A stretch of DNA of 64,000 bases, taken from contig OX419756.1 in NCBI GenBank assembly GCA_948567375.1, positions 22,511,001 to 22,575,000 of the forward strand. The letters run 5' to 3'. This DNA is from Lunularia cruciata. Its lineage: Eukaryota; Streptophyta; Marchantiopsida; Lunulariales; Lunulariaceae. Below the pieces are notes generated by a model. That model did no database searches and was not told the DNA's origin. It saw nothing but the letters and a program-made list of their open reading frames with translations. Made by a program: the position numbers and the translations under genes. Shown piece after piece: positions 11,408-21,449 of this stretch. Each line of letters begins with the position of its first letter. Positions within the stretch are counted from its first letter, which is position 1.

Positions 11408-11410
11408 CTA
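11408..11410 (-). promoter_or_regulatory. Conserved UAG-CAG-UCA stop/readthrough context, copy A
   Basis: The complement reads TAG CAG TCA between the methyltransferase linker and RT. It is aligned with the same stop in copies B, C, E and the fragment at 18990-19748. UAG-CAR-YYA is the known leaky context of tobamovirus replicase readthrough. Here it would separate Gag-PR-methyltransferase from RT-INT-PHD. Confidence 0.6.
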
Positions 11411-11924
11411 CATTGGGCCCTTGGGAGCAATAGTGTCATGCTCCCAACCACTAGAGGTCCCAACCTCTGTGCAAAAAACTCCCTCCACTCTGGTTGCAAG
11501 CTCCACACGTCCTCTAGCTACATCCCATGTGGACCAAGGGTGTAATCCAAGTAGCCCACGCTCACCTGGATGGACTCCAAGTAGACCACTCTCCCTAGTA
11601 GCTACTGGATGTGTCCCAAGAATACCATGTCCACTCGGTCCATCGCCCCCAACATGTGCCTGAATCGTCTCGATAGGCATAGGGCTCACAAGTGTCCGAG
11701 TGGTGATGCCTATCAAGCAAATCCTACGCTGCTCTGCCAAGCCAAGGCTCACAATCCAGGTCAGACAGTTCAGGTCCATAGCCTGACCTAACACCTGACG
11801 CCTCTGACATTGCTGGAACAGCGGTTATACCGGTCCGAAAACCCATCTCCCACTCTCTCTCATCAGCATTGGGCTCCACCAACTGCTGTAACTGTGAGTT
11901 CCAAACAAGTCCAGGTCCTCCCTC
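11411..11924 (-). pseudogene. M copy A methyltransferase C-terminus (motifs IX-X) and linker
   Basis: A frameshift near 11925 puts this piece out of frame with the ORF before it. It encodes the C-terminal signature (QVLGQAMDLNCLTWIVSL), which corresponds to the RQRLLGRSWSV-type end of DNMT3 enzymes. A linker of ~100 residues follows, with an internal repeat (ESGLLGVHPGERGLLGLHP), ending at the UAG at 11408. The linker has no recognised domain. Confidence 0.75.
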
Positions 11925-13214
11925 TCAAAAAGCATGAGAGCCTAGGAAACTCATGAGTGTGGGAAATGCAGCTCTAGGCTGTCCAACTAGGTTCACCACT
12001 GCCATAGGTGACCTATCAGCCACTACCACTGTCTGAGAATGACGTCCAGCATCCAAGATATCATCAACAAGAATGTGGTCTAGTCGGTGAATCCCATCAT
12101 AACTACGCTGTAAAACCTCTCTTGGTAAGAGGTTCGTCCACCAAAGACAAAGATGATGAGCCCGTGATCCCACTCTGGCTGCATCTAACAATACAGCAGG
12201 TCCCATCCAAGAATGGACCTGATGTGTACTTGCCACCACTCTAGTGCAAGAATCACCCATCAAGGGAACGTTCTCCAAAAGGTAAGCTGGAGAAACAGAC
12301 TGATGAACTTGGAGATGTCGTAGTATCCGTAACATCTCCCAAAACACACCAGAATGAGGATCCTGAAGACCCAAACCGCGGCCCGCATGTGTATGTCCCT
12401 GACATGGCCATCCAGAAATCACCAAGTGAATAGGCCCATGTCTCTCTAGGTCATGCGCCCCCAGTAAAGAAATGTCTCCTGGTAAGGCCTTCTGGTAACC
12501 TCTGACTGCTGACATCGGTAATAACTCCAGATACCAATAATCCAAGTGTGCCACATGATGTAGAGAGACTTGCCTAGCAGTCTCATCTCTCTCTACATAC
12601 AAGTACCTTTGTACTTGTATACCTGCCTGTAACATCGCTGCTAGTCCGGTGCTGATCCCACCAAACAACTCCAATAGACATATCCCCTCTACTGGATACT
12701 GCCAAGCAATGAGTGTGGTATCCAGAGGTGTCAAAGCAATCGCCTCTGGAGGCTCATCCTCACACTCATCCCCTGATGGTACGAAGGCTCCACTCCAAGC
12801 CTGTTGCACCAACTGATCTGCATGCTGCTGCAATGCCTCCTCTGAACTCCACAATGGAACATCCAAGGTGGATGGAACAATCCCACTCGTACTCCAAAGC
12901 CGAGTGATCTCCTTTGGTACTGGAGTATCCTCTGCATGGGCATTCCCCTCCAACAAGTCACCAGGCCAAGTAACTACACCGCTGAAAGCCAAAACTGATG
13001 CTACCATGGTCCCAGATTGTAGTGAGCCAAGACTGCCACTACTAAAGCGTACTGATAGGCGACATACCTGTCCCTCACTAGACTGCCAACCAAGTCTATA
13101 AGAGGCTATCTCCTCCCAATAGTCAATGCTGAAACCCATAGGGTATAACACTACTCCCCCAACTAGCACATCATATGACTCAGCTATCGTCCCAATAGCC
13201 TGAGCTCTCACCAC
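11925..13214 (-). CDS. DNMT3-like C5-cytosine DNA methyltransferase domain of M polyprotein, copy A
   Basis: An open stretch of 429 codons, part of a longer Gag-Pol frame; its first residue is not a true start. Residues 1-50 are the end of the protease (YDVLVGGVVLYPMGFSIDYW). From 178 the C5-methyltransferase core begins: motif I LLELFGGISTGLAAM (SAM binding), an acidic YVERDE near 206, motif IV SGWPCQGHTHAGRG with catalytic Cys271 (12402-12404), GVFWEMLRIL, motif VI YLLENVPLMG (314-316 ENV), motif VIII LDAARVGSRAHHLCLWWTN. Motif order and the ENV to WWTN spacing fit DNMT3-type enzymes rather than rearranged DRMs. It would transfer methyl groups from SAM to cytosine. Position between protease and RT is the striking point. 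Motifs IX-X follow after a frameshift. Confidence 0.88.
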   Translation of the reverse strand: MVRAQAIGTIAESYDVLVGGVVLYPMGFSIDYWEEIASYRLGWQSSEGQVCRLSVRFSSGSLGSLQSGTMVASVLAFSGVVTWPGDLLEGNAHAEDTPVPKEITRLWSTSGIVPSTLDVPLWSSEEALQQHADQLVQQAWSGAFVPSGDECEDEPPEAIALTPLDTTLIAWQYPVEGICLLELFGGISTGLAAMLQAGIQVQRYLYVERDETARQVSLHHVAHLDYWYLELLPMSAVRGYQKALPGDISLLGAHDLERHGPIHLVISGWPCQGHTHAGRGLGLQDPHSGVFWEMLRILRHLQVHQSVSPAYLLENVPLMGDSCTRVVASTHQVHSWMGPAVLLDAARVGSRAHHLCLWWTNLLPREVLQRSYDGIHRLDHILVDDILDAGRHSQTVVVADRSPMAVVNLVGQPRAAFPTLMSFLGSHAF

Positions 13215-13244
13215 CGAGCTATCAGTCGTATGACCAAGCTAAAC

Positions 13245-13874
13245 CTATACAACAAGCTCCCCACGTGTGATGTACTGTGTTGAACCACCACCAAGAGATG
13301 TCTGGATCTGAAATAGACACCTCTCCACATCGGTCTTCCGTAACTCCAGACCGACAACTACAGCCTTCCCCAACATAAGGGGCTGCGCACCAGAGTCTAA
13401 CAAGACTCTCTGTGGTGTATAGACCTTCCTTGAAGGTCCCACCAAACAAAAGATCCCCCTCTGGTTATCCAATAGGACAACACCAGGTGTAAACCGCGCT
13501 CTCTCAAAGGCCGGTCTAGTTGGCAACTCCTCCAGTCTAGCCGCTGCTGCCTGCCATAAACCACTGGTCGCTAAACGGATCCCATGCTCCTCAACCAAGT
13601 CAGTTCTACTACCAACCACCTCTGCTCTAGTAGTAGGAACTGCACCATCCCTACTCTCACACAACGTGGCAGCCAACCGGAATACTGGGGCTGGGTCAAC
13701 TCCCAATGTAAACATGTCACTGGCTGAAAATAAAGGATGCCGCATAATCAGCTGAGCCGCCCCCAACATCATGCTAGACTCAATTTGTGTAGTAGCAGGT
13801 GGCTGACTAGCAGGTACTCCATCAGGTACTCCATCACTACCTGCCACACCTGCACTGGGACGTCTAGGAACCAT
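13245..13874 (-). pseudogene. M copy A aspartic protease region
   Basis: In frame with Gag and methyltransferase. The active site is in QRVLLDSGAQPLMLGKAVV (Asp-Ser-Gly-Ala), preceded by a region ending FCLVGPSRKVYTP and followed by the YDVLVGG strand at the start of the methyltransferase-containing ORF. This is the retropepsin fold of Ty3/Gypsy elements. A TAG near 13245 replaces a CAG codon kept in copy B. Confidence 0.82.
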
Positions 13875-13925
13875 GGATGTTGTCTGTAATGCCTCAGATA
13901 GCGTGAAAGACTGGGGAAGTTTGAC

Positions 13926-15689
13926 CTATCTCCCAACCTCTCCTCTCTGTGGGTCCAACTCCATTGATGCTCCTCTAGGCTCTGGAGCACGTACTGCACT
14001 CCTAGTCACTACTGCAGATGCATCCACCTGTGCTACTCCGCACATGAAGTCCAAAGCATCTCTATCACCAGCATATGAGGTGGAAGCCTCAATACCCGAA
14101 TCTGATCTCCTTTGAGCAATAGCCATACTGGCCAATCTCTGCTCCAACTGCTCAATCTGAGTAGCCATAGCTGTGTCAGAAGTAAGGGCAGGTATTGCAC
14201 TCCTACTAGGTGTAGATCCTCTACCACCACCTCTACCACCTTGTCCTCCATGAACTGGAGCTCCTCTACTACCTGCCATAGCAGCTCTACCACTCCGTAA
14301 CTCCGGGTGTAGGTCGAAACACCGGTCACTAGTGTGACCAAATCTGTGGCAGTGCTCACACTGCCTCTGTGCTAGCTGTGATGCACCAGAGGTATCGGGT
14401 CCACTGCCTTGAGTACACTCTCTCCTATGGTGAGGTCCACCACAAGTCCAACAAGCAACACCACCACTCACTGGCTGTTGCTGACCCAAAAATGAGGGTA
14501 AGGGTCTAACTCCACTAGGCCCTCCACTCGCTCCATAGGATTTGGGCTGTCCACCCTGTCCTCAAAAACCAACTGGGCATAGTGCACTCTGCTGCACTCT
14601 AGAAGAAGTCACAACCGTGGATGAGGTCTCTCTACCAAATCCTGCTGTCACCACTCTCTCCTCCACCATATTGAGCTCAATACGCTCAGCCAAACCAAAG
14701 ACTACTGCCAAAGTGGGTGAAGTAGCCTGCAACAACGTAGCATCACGAACTCTATGCCGCAACTCCATGTCCAATATCCCATACCAAAACTGGACTGCCT
14801 AGGCCTCAGTAACTCCCTGAGTGAAACTGATCAGCCGCCTCATGCAAGTGTATGCCTTGCGTAGGCTCTCTCCAGCCTTCCGCTGGAACTCCTGCAAGCC
14901 CCTCAGCTTGTCAATCCGCACTCCGTGGTAGTTCTGCCTCAAACATAGGAAGAACTCAACCATGGGGTTAAACCCCGGTACCACACCACCTCCTGCAGCG
15001 GTACCTCCACTCGTAGTAGCACTATCTCCAGCTAGTGCACCTCCACTAGCTCCACCAACACTACTCGAGCTAGAACTCGTGGGTACAGCCGATCTACTCC
15101 TGGCCACCAAGCCTGAAGTAATGGAGACATAGTGTGGAGACCAATACTGTCTCCATAACTCAATCTCCTCCAAATGAGCTCTCCTGAACTCATGGTAGTC
15201 ATCCATCGTCGGACCTTCCAGATGCTGAAACAACCCCTTCCATGCCATGAAGGGTGTGAACAACGTCAAGTTCCGCATCTGCTGCAGATCACACCAACTA
15301 TCAAACTCCTGGATGAAGTCATCCAACTCAATGGTACCCATTGTACCAGAGTAACGCCTAGGGCCTTTGGAGGCCCCATAAATCTCGTCCATGTCCCACA
15401 ACAACGGTGCGAACACACCAAGTGCACTCTCAACTAAATCAGCTCCTCTGTCAAACTCCAACTCAGAGTCAATCTCCTCCCTCACTGGGACCTGAGATAC
15501 AGGCTGATATCGAGCACCACTCGGAGTAAACCCATTGCGTACTGCAGGGCTAACTCCTCTAGAATCTCCAAAGAACTCCGTCGTGACCATGTAACTGCAA
15601 CAGCAAACCCGAACCACCAACTGCAACCGCAAGTCACAACCGCAAGTGCCCCACCAAGTGCCAACACCACCACGTGCCAACACCACCAA
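13926..15689 (-). pseudogene. M copy A Gag with two zinc knuckles
   Basis: The N-terminal part (15689-14799) holds a Gag-like alpha-helical region (ELDDFIQEFDSWCDLQQM, FMAWKGLFQHLEGP, LRGLQEFQRKAGESLRKAY). Past point stops at 14799 (CAG to TAG) and 14562 (CGA to TGA) the same frame continues to two zinc knuckles: an odd-spaced CWTCGGPHHRREC and a canonical CEHCHRFGHTSDRC. A Gly/Arg-rich tract and a short coiled coil (QIEQLEQRLASMAIAQRR) follow. This is the structural and RNA-binding part of the polyprotein. The true start codon is not certain. Confidence 0.8.
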
Positions 15690-15997
15690 GCACCACCCAC
15701 AAATGTAACTCTAACTGAGATAACTACACTAGGAGAAAGGCAACCTGTAACCTGCCATCATAACACGCACTCTCACGGTCTGCAGGTCATCACTTCCTAC
15801 CTCACCGGAGAGAAACAAAGGTAGTCTGACTGGTCATCACTCCAGCCTCACCATCGAGAGCACACCAGAGCACCAACGCTCAAAAGTCAGGGCACCTCAC
15901 ACAAACTTGGTGCACAAACAGGAAGCAGAGAATGGAGGGGATCCAATCACAAGAAATCTAAACGGAAACCCTCCATCTCATAACACAACACGGGACT

Positions 15998-16010
15998 GAC
16001 TCTGCCACCA
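15998..16010 (-). other. M copy A primer binding site
   Basis: The complement TGGTGGCAGAGTC lies two bases inside the LTR end TGCCA. It recurs in copies B and C. It resembles the plant initiator-tRNA-Met type site TGGTATCAGAGC with a few mismatches, so the primer tRNA is not certain. The stretch 15690-15997 is an untranslated leader without features I recognise. Confidence 0.6.
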
Positions 16011-16012
16011 TT

Positions 16013-17384
16013 TGGCATTTGACATAAGAGCAGTTCGTATCTAAGTCCTAAGCTACCAGGATCACCAAGAATGGGATCAAACTGCCTCTCCTAGCCAAAG
16101 CTACATGTGTATAGATAACAGTGACGCAATCACTAGGACAACAAGTGAGGGTGGACCAGTTGGCTAGGGCACCAGTCTAGGAACAAGAGATCTAGGGGTC
16201 AAACCTTGTTGCGCACAATCTAGCAAGAAAGGCAGATTTTGCCAACCAATGACCAAGATCTACTCTAAACTAGCTAGCCTCACGCCAGCAAGCTAGCTTG
16301 CTGGCCCTTCTAGGCCTTCGTAGCCTCTCATAGCCCACAGCCCTATGCCTCAAAGCCTTGAAACGCCAAAATTCAGCCAAATGAGGCCTTTCTTGTTGCC
16401 ACTTCAAAACCTCCTCCAAAATTGGCAAAACTTCTCCAAATCTGCAAAAGTCCTCCAAACTAGCAAAACTCCTCCAAATCTGGCCAAACAGCGAAAACTC
16501 CTCCAAATTTGGCCCAAAATCTGACGTAAAATCTGACGTAAACCCTAAAGATGGCTGTCTGCCAAATCCCCTGCTAACTTTCCACTCGAGCCAAATTGAC
16601 AAAACAGGTTTTTCCAAATCACAATTTCATGAGAAGAGCTTCCCAACTCCACCTTCAATTTCACTTTCTGAGCCCTACTCGCAGCAAATTGGTCATGCCT
16701 TCACCTCCTGAGCTCACAACACTACTCAAAAATTGCTCCTTCTTTGCTCAAAATTTGGCTAGCGCTTCCGCACACCGTCCGCCTAACTACCAAATCTGAA
16801 TCACTTGAACGAGCTTCTGCACATTAGGGAAACACAGAACTTGAATCGAGCTACCACGATCCACCGAGCTTGGAGATACCAACAACACTCAACGTTCTTG
16901 CACCCGATTTCCCCCTGACTTGACTTCTCTGATGTAATCAGATTGCTTAACACTTTCAATTCAACTCAACTCAGATCAGTACTTGATCTGTCACTCTATA
17001 AACTGCCAACAACTAGGCACTAATTACAGTCAAACCACACCCACTCAAGCATAGAGAATCCAGGTGACACTCACCGGCCTCTGTCCACCATAGCCACGAA
17101 CTCGAAGGCTCAACATCAAAGAAGTGAGCTCTCTGGAGCTCACTTCGAAACTATACTCCCCTGGACTCAAGCTAGCATTGAAACCCTTACGGTCCCACTG
17201 ATGGCACACTCGACGGTGCAAACGGTGCAAAGTGACGGTGGGCCCCACCGTGAAGTCGGTACCTCGAACACCAAATTTTACTGTCGGAAAGTAGTCCATG
17301 AGAAATTGCTAAAATAACTCTAACTACTATCATTGGAACTCCAATGTCTGAGCAGCTAGATGCGGAACTACAAATGGCGTGACA
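16013..17384 (-). repeat. M copy A 5' LTR
   Basis: About 1.37 kb from TGCCA (complement) next to the primer binding site to TGTCACGCCATTTG at the far end. It lacks the ~105-bp TGTGGCACTTTAG block (called R) that starts the LTR in copies B, C and E. It matches 19749-21035 of copy B in inverse orientation. Confidence 0.8.
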
Positions 17385-17984
17385 TTGGAGTTCCAGTGAT
17401 AGTAGTTAGAGTTATTTCAGCAGTTTCTCATGGACTACTTTCCAACAGTCAGATTTGGTGTTCGGGGTACTAACTTCATGGTGGGGCCCACCGTCACTTT
17501 GCACCGTTCGCACTGTCAAGTGTGCCGTCAGCGGGACCATTAGGGTTTCAGTGCTAGCTTGAGTCCAAGGAGGTATAGTTTCAAAGTGAGCTCCAGAGAG
17601 CTCACTTCTCTGATGTTGAGCCTTCGAGTTCCTGGCTATGGTGGACAGAGGCTGGCGAGCGTCACCTGGATTTTCTATGCTTGAGTGGGTGTGGCTTGAC
17701 TGTAATCAGTGCCCAGTTGTTGGCACTTTATAGAGTGACAGATCAAGTACTGATCTGAGTTGAGTTGAGTTGAGTTGAAAGTGTTAAGCAATCTGATTAC
17801 ACAAAGAAGTGAAATCAGGGAGAAATCGAGTGCAAGAACGTTGTATGGTATATACGCATGCCATTTGTAGTTCCGCATCTAGCTGCTCGGACACTGGAGT
17901 TCCAGTGATAGTAGTTAGAGTTATTTCAGCAATTTCTCAAGGACTACTTTCCGACAGTCAGATTTGGTGTTTGGAGTACTGACT
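17385..17984 (+). repeat. Two partial M LTRs in plus orientation, abutting copy A LTR head to head
   Basis: 17385-17850 repeats the first ~450 bp of the M LTR in plus orientation, directly after the minus-strand LTR end at 17384. The two form a large inverted repeat with almost no spacer. A second LTR start follows at about 17851-17984. This looks like rearranged or nested LTR debris. Confidence 0.75.
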
Positions 17985-18883
17985 CTGTGCTGGCTATGAT
18001 GCATCAGAGGTATCTGGTCCGCTGCCCTGAGTACACTCTCTCCTATGGTGAGGTCCACCACAAGTCCAACAAGCAACACCACCACTCAATGGCTGCTGCT
18101 GACCCAAAAATGAGGGTAAGGGTCTAACTCTACTAGGCCCTCCACTCGCTCCATAGGATCTGGGCTGTTCACCCTGTCCTCGAAAACCAACTGGGCGCCA
18201 TCTACTCTAAGTATATGGTATACCCTCTAATGGGCAAAGATCAGGAGGTCGGATGCTATGGAGCCCCATCGTTAGTTGCCTGTCTGCAATCTATACCATA
18301 CAAAGAATGAACTAGCTATAGGTCAAGTACATCTAGGACATAACCACTGTCCCTGAGGAACCACCATGAGGAGAGGAGTCATACATGCCATATGCCATCC
18401 TCTCAAACAGCTATCACACACTAACATAGTAGCAGCTCCACCAGAAGAGCCACATAACATATACCTCAAGCCTGCACGTACAAGTGCCAAGCTTGGGTCC
18501 ATAGTACCATCAATGTTTGGGAGGTGGCATGGCGCACAATTGCGCACATGATCCTTCCAAACACACCATCATGTCCTTCTAACACAAGGACTCCAGATGG
18601 CAAAACCTCACGCACTCTCAAGATAGTGCGGCCTATGAAACATCAAGTGTTGTCGGTGTTGTCTGCTATAGATATACATAGTTGCTTGGATGAAATCAAC
18701 AGATCAAGGGTCTATAACCTCCTCCTTGAATGGTAGCATAGCGTAAAGTATCTCTATGCTGAGCAATCGCTTAGTTCTCAAAGTTGGTGGTATACCACCA
18801 ACTCTATATATAGAGTTCCTATCACTCACTATATATATACATTGCCATAGGTGACCACAATATGTATACGTGTATATATGTAT
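17985..18883 (-). pseudogene. M fragments: zinc-knuckle Gag piece, integrase tail and an intact PHD finger
   Basis: 17985-18195 matches the zinc-knuckle region of copy A (14367 onward) and is fused directly to a minus-strand M 3' segment. Within that, 18323-18547 encodes a complete C4HC3 PHD finger: CMLC-like YMLCGSSGG, MLVCDSCLRGWHMAC and GQWLCPRC. It follows the CHLPNIDGTMDPS linker at the end of integrase. This is the only PHD copy without a stop. 18786-18883 is an AT-rich filler with TA repeats and no gene. Confidence 0.8.
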
Positions 18884-18989
18884 TGTGGTACTTTAGAGTC
18901 TATGTATGACTTTTGTGTGAGTTGTGCTTCTATAGTGTATGATGTTGACAGCGATGTATGTTGTGTAGCGATGTATATACGCATGATAG

Positions 18990-19748
18990 ACTAGACAACC
19001 TCACTATTGATGACATCTTGGATGTTGGGCGTTAGTCTCAACTAGTGGTAATGGTTGATAGGTCACCTATGGCAATGGTGAACCTAGTTGGATAGCCCCA
19101 AGCCGCTTTTCCTACACTTATGAGTTTCTTAGGCTCTCATGCTTTTTGAGAAAGAGGTCTTTGACTTGTTTGGGACTCATAGTTATAGTAGTTGGTGGAG
19201 CCTAACATCGATGAGAGAGAGCAAGCGATGGGTTTTCACATTGGCATTGTTGTTGTTCTAGCCATATTAGAGGCATCTAGGTGTCAGGTGTTAGGTCAAG
19301 CTATGGACCTAAATTTTTTGACTTGGATTGTGAACCTTGGCTTGGCAAAGCAGCATACAATGTGCTTGATAGGCATCACCACTTGGACACTTGTGAGCTT
19401 TGTGTCTATCAAGACAATTTAGGCACATGTTGAGGATGATGGACCGAGTGGAAAGGGATTCTTGGGACACAACCAATGGCTACTAGGGAGAGTGGTCTAC
19501 TTGGATTCCATCCAGGTGAGCATTGTCTACTTGGATTACACCCTTGGTCTACTTGGGATGCAGTTAGAGGATATATGGAGCTTGCGACCAGAGTAGAGGG
19601 TTTTTTCACACTGTGGTTGGGATCTCTAGTGGTTGGGAGCATGACACTACTACTCCCAAGGGCTTAGTGTAGCAGCCAATCAGTACATCTCTCACTCTTA
19701 TGATAGTTATAGAGGATACTTGAAAGACAAATCTTGGACCAAAGCTTA
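18990..19748 (+). pseudogene. M methyltransferase C-terminus plus UAG linker fragment inside copy B 5' LTR
   Basis: This ~760-bp piece matches about 24962-25722 of copy B: motif VIII-X region (LVEPNIDEREQAMGF, QVLGQAMDLN), the LLGVHPGE linker and the UAG-CAG-CCA at 19670-19672. It sits between the R block and the LTR body (TGTCACGCC at 19749). How internal coding sequence came to lie within an LTR is unclear. Confidence 0.78.
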
Positions 19749-21035
19749 TGTCACGCCATTTGTAGTGCCGCATCTAGATGCTCAGACACTATAGTTCTAG
19801 TGATAGTAGTTAGAGTTATTTCAGCAATTTCTCAACGACTACTTTCTGACGGTTAGATTTTGTGTTTGGAGTACTGACTTCACGATGGGGCCCACTGTCA
19901 CTTTGCACCGTCGAGTGTGCCGTCAGCGGGACCGTTAGGGTTTCAGAGCTAGCTCAAGTCCAGGGGGTATAGTTTCAAAGTGAGCTCCAGAGAGCTCACT
20001 TCTCTGATGTTGAGACTTTGAGTTCCTGGCTATGGTGGACAGAGGCCGGCGAGCGTCACCTAGATTCTCTATGCTTGAGTGGGTGTGGCTTGACTGTAAT
20101 CAGTGCCCAGTTGTTGGCAGTTTATAGAGTGACATATCAAGTACTGATCTGAGTTGAGTTGAGTTGAGAATGGTAAGCAATCTGATTACACAGAGAAGTG
20201 AAGTCAGGGGGAAATCGGGTGCAGGAATTGTGAGTGTTGGTGGTATCTCCAAGCTCGGTGGATCATTGGTAGCTCGATTCAAGTTCAGTGTTTCCCTAGT
20301 GTGTAGCAGCTCAATTGATTGATGCAAATTTGGCAGTTAGGCGGATAGTGTGCGGAAGCACTGGCCAAATTTTGAGCAAAGAAGGAGCAAATTTCAAGCA
20401 ATGTTGTGATTTTGAGCTCAAGAGGTGAAGGCAGGACCAATTTGTTGCGAGTTGGGCTCAAAAAGTCAAATTGAAGGTGGAGTTGGGAAGCTTTTCTCAT
20501 GAAATTGTGATTTGGAAAAACCCGTTTTGTCAATTTGGCTCGAGTGGAAAGTTAGCGGGGGATTTGGTGGACAGCCATCTTTAGGGTTTATGTCAGATTT
20601 TGGCCAGATTTGGAGGATTTTTCGCTGTTTGGCCAGATTTGGAGGAGCTTCAAAGTGGCAACAAGAAAGGCCTCATTTGGCTGAATTTCGGCATTTAGAG
20701 GCATAGGGGTGTGGGCTATGAGAGGCTACGAAGGCCTAGAAGGGCCAGCAAGTCAGCTTGTTGGCGTGAGGCTAGCTAGTTTAGAGTAGATCTTGGTCAT
20801 CAAAATCTGCCTTTCTTGCTAGATTGTGCGCAATAGGATTTGACCCCTAGGATTTGATCTCTTGTTCCTAGACTGGTGCCCTAGCTAACTGGTCCACCCT
20901 CACTTGTTGTCATAGTGACTGTGCCACTGTTATCTATACACATGTAGCTTTGGCTAGGAGAGACAGTTTGATCCCATTCTTGGTGATCCTGGTAGCTTAG
21001 GACTTAGATACGAACCGCTCTTATGTCAAATGCCA
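19749..21035 (+). repeat. M copy B 5' LTR body
   Basis: Starts TGTCACGCCATTTG and ends AAATGCCA two bases before the primer binding site. It shares ~450 bp with the 3' LTR; the last ~850 bp (after CTGATTA near 20190) is absent from the 3' LTRs of B and E. Confidence 0.78.
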
Positions 21036-21037
21036 AA

Positions 21038-21050
21038 TGGTGGTAGAGTC
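21038..21050 (+). other. M copy B primer binding site
   Basis: TGGTGGTAGAGTC, same place and nearly the same sequence as in copies A and C. The leader 21051 to about 21400 holds no gene I can identify. Confidence 0.6.
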
Positions 21051-21449
21051 AGTCCCGTGTTGTGTTATGAAATGGAGGTTTTTTGTTTAGATTTCTTGTG
21101 ATTGGATCCCCTCCATTCTCTGCTTCTTGTTTGTGCACCATGTTTGTGTGAGGTGCCCTAACATTTGAGCATTGGTGCTCTGGTGTGCTCTCGGTGGTGA
21201 GGCTGGAGTGATGACCAATCAGACTACCTTTGTTTCTCTCCGGTGAGGGAGGAAGTGATGACTTGCAGACCGTGAGAGTGCATGTTATGATGGCAAGTTA
21301 CAGGTTGCCCTTTCCCTAGTGTAGTTATCTTGGTTAGAGTTACATTAGTGGGTGGTGCTTGGTGGTGTTGGCACGTGGTGGTGTTGGCACTTGGTGGGGT
21401 ACTTGCGGTTGCGACTTGCGGTTGTAGTTGGTGGTTCGGGTTTGCTGTT

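Larger units (their letters stand above)
11161..17384 (-). mobile_element. Family M copy A: methyltransferase-bearing Gypsy element, truncated by E1
   Basis: On the minus strand this copy reads LTR (16013-17384), primer binding site, leader, Gag, zinc knuckles, protease, DNA methyltransferase, linker, conserved UAG and the first bases of the RT region, where E1 interrupts it. The missing RT-INT-PHD half should lie left of the window beyond E1. Gag, protease and methyltransferase share one frame (15689 to 11925) with only point stops. This is the best-preserved methyltransferase in the window. Confidence 0.88.

Noticed and set aside
11925-13214. Methyltransferase as a host DNMT gene interrupted by elements
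   Set aside because: It is flanked by protease and RT in the same order in several copies and shares their frame.
18323-18547. PHD ORF as a host gene
   Set aside because: The same PHD sequence follows the integrase tail in copies B, D and E, so it belongs to element M.
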